Assembly: GCF_000739015.1 (NCBI RefSeq)
Contig: NZ_JPUG01000068.1
Coordinates: 62,001 to 126,000, forward strand
Direction of reading: 5' to 3'
DNA from: Microvirga sp. BSC39
GTDB taxonomy: Bacteria > Pseudomonadota > Alphaproteobacteria > Rhizobiales > Beijerinckiaceae
DNA: 64,000 bases
Positions within the stretch are counted from its first letter, which is position 1. Every line of letters starts with the position of its first letter. The notes beneath the pieces were generated by a model that worked only from the letters and a program-made list of their open reading frames with translations, had not been told where the DNA came from and made no database searches. The position numbers and the translations under genes are program-made. Positions 62,867 to 64,000 of this stretch are shown in pieces.

Positions 62867-64000
62867 TCAGAGCGGCAGGTCGCGCAGAGCCGACACGGCT
62901 GTCATCACGCCGCGAAGCTCGGCAAGGCCCCGCAAGCGGCCGATGGCGGGATAGCCTGGATGGGTGGGCTTGCCCACATCGTCCAGAAGCTCGTGGCCAT
63001 GGTCGGGACGCATGGGGATGCGCCAATGCGCGTCTCCGGCGTCTTTGCGGCGCTTCTGCTCCTCCAGCAGCACTGTCACCAGAGCCACCATGTCGGTATC
63101 GCCGCCAAGGTGATCCGCCTCCATGAAGGAACCGTCCGGCTCCTTTGCCACGTTGCGCAGGTGGGCGAACCAGATCCGGTTCGCGAAGCGCCTGGCGATC
63201 GCCGGAACGTCATTGATCGGGTTCGCCCCGAGGGAGCCGCTGCAGAGGGTCAGCCCGTTCGCAGGCGAGTCCACGGCTTCGAGAATGAAGGCGATGTCGT
63301 CCGCATTCGACACGATGCGCGGCAGGCCCATGAGGGGGCGCGGCGGATCGTCGGGATGGATGCACATCCGCACGCCGACTTCTTCCGCCGTCGGGATCAC
63401 CTCGCGAAGGAATCGGGCAAGGTTCTCACGGAGCGCATCGGCGTCGACGTCCCGGTAGCGGTCGAGCATGACACGCAGGCCAGGGATGTCATAGCGATCA
63501 TAAGCGCCGGGCAGGCCGGCCATGATGTTCGACAGAAGCTGGCGCCGGTCCATTTCCGACGAGCGGTCATACCACTCTTTCGCCCTCGCTAAGACGTCAG
63601 GCAAATGATCCGCTTCGGCACCAGGACGCTGCAGCATGAAGCAATCGAAGGCGGCGAATTCATGCGCGTTGAAGCGTAAGGCCGTGCCGCCGCCGGGAAG
63701 AGGGTAGGCGAGTTCGGTGCGTGTCCAGTCCACAACCGGCATGAAGTTGTAGCAGATCGTGGTGACGCCGCACTGAGCCAGATTACGCAGCGATTGCCGG
63801 TAGTTGTCGAACAGGGGCGTCAGGTCGCCTTCGCCGATCTTGATGCGCTCATGAACGGGCAGGCTCTCGACCACGCTCCAGCGCAGGCCGAGCGAGGGGT
63901 CCGCGGCGATGAGCGCCTTGCGCTTCTCGATCTCCTCGATGCTCCAGACGACGCCGTATGGAATATGGTGCAACGCCGTCACGATCCCGGTCGCGCCGGT
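62867..64000 (-). CDS. uxuA: Mannonate dehydratase, N-terminus cut by window edge
   Basis: The frame matches UxuA throughout: TALHHIPYG, RNLAQCG, CYNFMPVVDWTRTELAY, CIHPDDPPRP, the metal-site region and MRPDHGHELLDD near the end. The enzyme dehydrates D-mannonate to 2-keto-3-deoxygluconate in glucuronate catabolism. A GTG at 63982 is not the start: the frame is open to 64000 and the extra codons (TGATGI) continue the family homology. About 20-30 N-terminal residues lie beyond the window. Confidence 0.93.
   Translation of the reverse strand, partial: TGATGIVTALHHIPYGVVWSIEEIEKRKALIAADPSLGLRWSVVESLPVHERIKIGEGDLTPLFDNYRQSLRNLAQCGVTTICYNFMPVVDWTRTELAYPLPGGGTALRFNAHEFAAFDCFMLQRPGAEADHLPDVLARAKEWYDRSSEMDRRQLLSNIMAGLPGAYDRYDIPGLRVMLDRYRDVDADALRENLARFLREVIPTAEEVGVRMCIHPDDPPRPLMGLPRIVSNADDIAFILEAVDSPANGLTLCSGSLGANPINDVPAIARRFANRIWFAHLRNVAKEPDGSFMEADHLGGDTDMVALVTVLLEEQKRRKDAGDAHWRIPMRPDHGHELLDDVGKPTHPGYPAIGRLRGLAELRGVMTAVSALRDLPL

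Noticed and set aside
63980..63982. GTG as the start of the mannonate dehydratase gene
   Set aside because: The frame stays open to the window edge and the upstream codons continue the UxuA homology, so the real start lies outside.

Overview
The window is high-GC, densely coded bacterial DNA with ATGA/TGATG-coupled operons, many ABC importers, GntR-family regulators and RTX-type secreted proteins. This gene content fits an alphaproteobacterium of the Hyphomicrobiales (Rhizobiales) type, perhaps a Methylobacteriaceae/Microvirga-like soil or plant-associated organism. That assignment is an inference from gene content; no rRNA, tRNA or other marker gene lies in the window.

Layout. (1) 1-5717: a secreted alpha/beta hydrolase (cut by the window edge), a D-threonine aldolase/D-serine dehydratase-like PLP enzyme, and a YdeP-type molybdopterin oxidoreductase translationally coupled to the sulfurtransferase FdhD. 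(2) 5839-23322: a secreted-peroxidase island. Two animal-type haem peroxidases fused to RTX repeats (950 and 2570 aa) flank a NarX/NarL-like two-component system with one sensor kinase and two response regulators. A PrtD/PrtE-type type I secretion ABC transporter and membrane-fusion protein follow. Both peroxidases share a C-terminal block ending in the same DFIF tetrapeptide, so both are probable clients of this exporter. (3) 23369-33449: a sugar/sugar-acid catabolic locus with a ribose/galactofuranose-type ABC importer, an AldA-like aldehyde dehydrogenase, a mandelate-racemase-group dehydratase, a GMC oxidoreductase and a divergent FadR-type regulator with TGGTC-n-GACC operator candidates. 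(4) 33555-35224: a periplasmic glycerophosphodiesterase and a YbaK-type tRNA deacylase.

(5) 35330-50007: two divergent arms. The leftward arm is a largely coupled operon (GntR regulator, creatininase-family hydrolase, PanE-like reductase, SDR, polysaccharide-deacetylase-family hydrolase, DmpA/P1 beta-aminopeptidase, isoaspartyl peptidase, SDR). The rightward arm is a complete Dpp/Opp importer plus an M32 carboxypeptidase. Together they look like an uptake and degradation pathway for an unusual peptide or amide whose identity cannot be read from the sequence; this is the best candidate for an undescribed pathway. (6) 50021-60392: a second leftward Dpp-type operon (GntR, DppD, DppF, solute-binding protein, DppB, DppC) running into a gamma-glutamyltransferase lacking a signal peptide and a DUF1028 protein, then a TauE/SafE permease and an OGFr_N-like protein. 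(7) 60606-64000: an SDR-type epimerase, an M20 amidohydrolase and a mannonate dehydratase (UxuA) cut by the right edge.

All three ABC importer operons carry a strong stem-loop directly after the solute-binding-protein gene, the usual arrangement for making excess binding protein. No CRISPR array, IS element, tRNA or rRNA was found.
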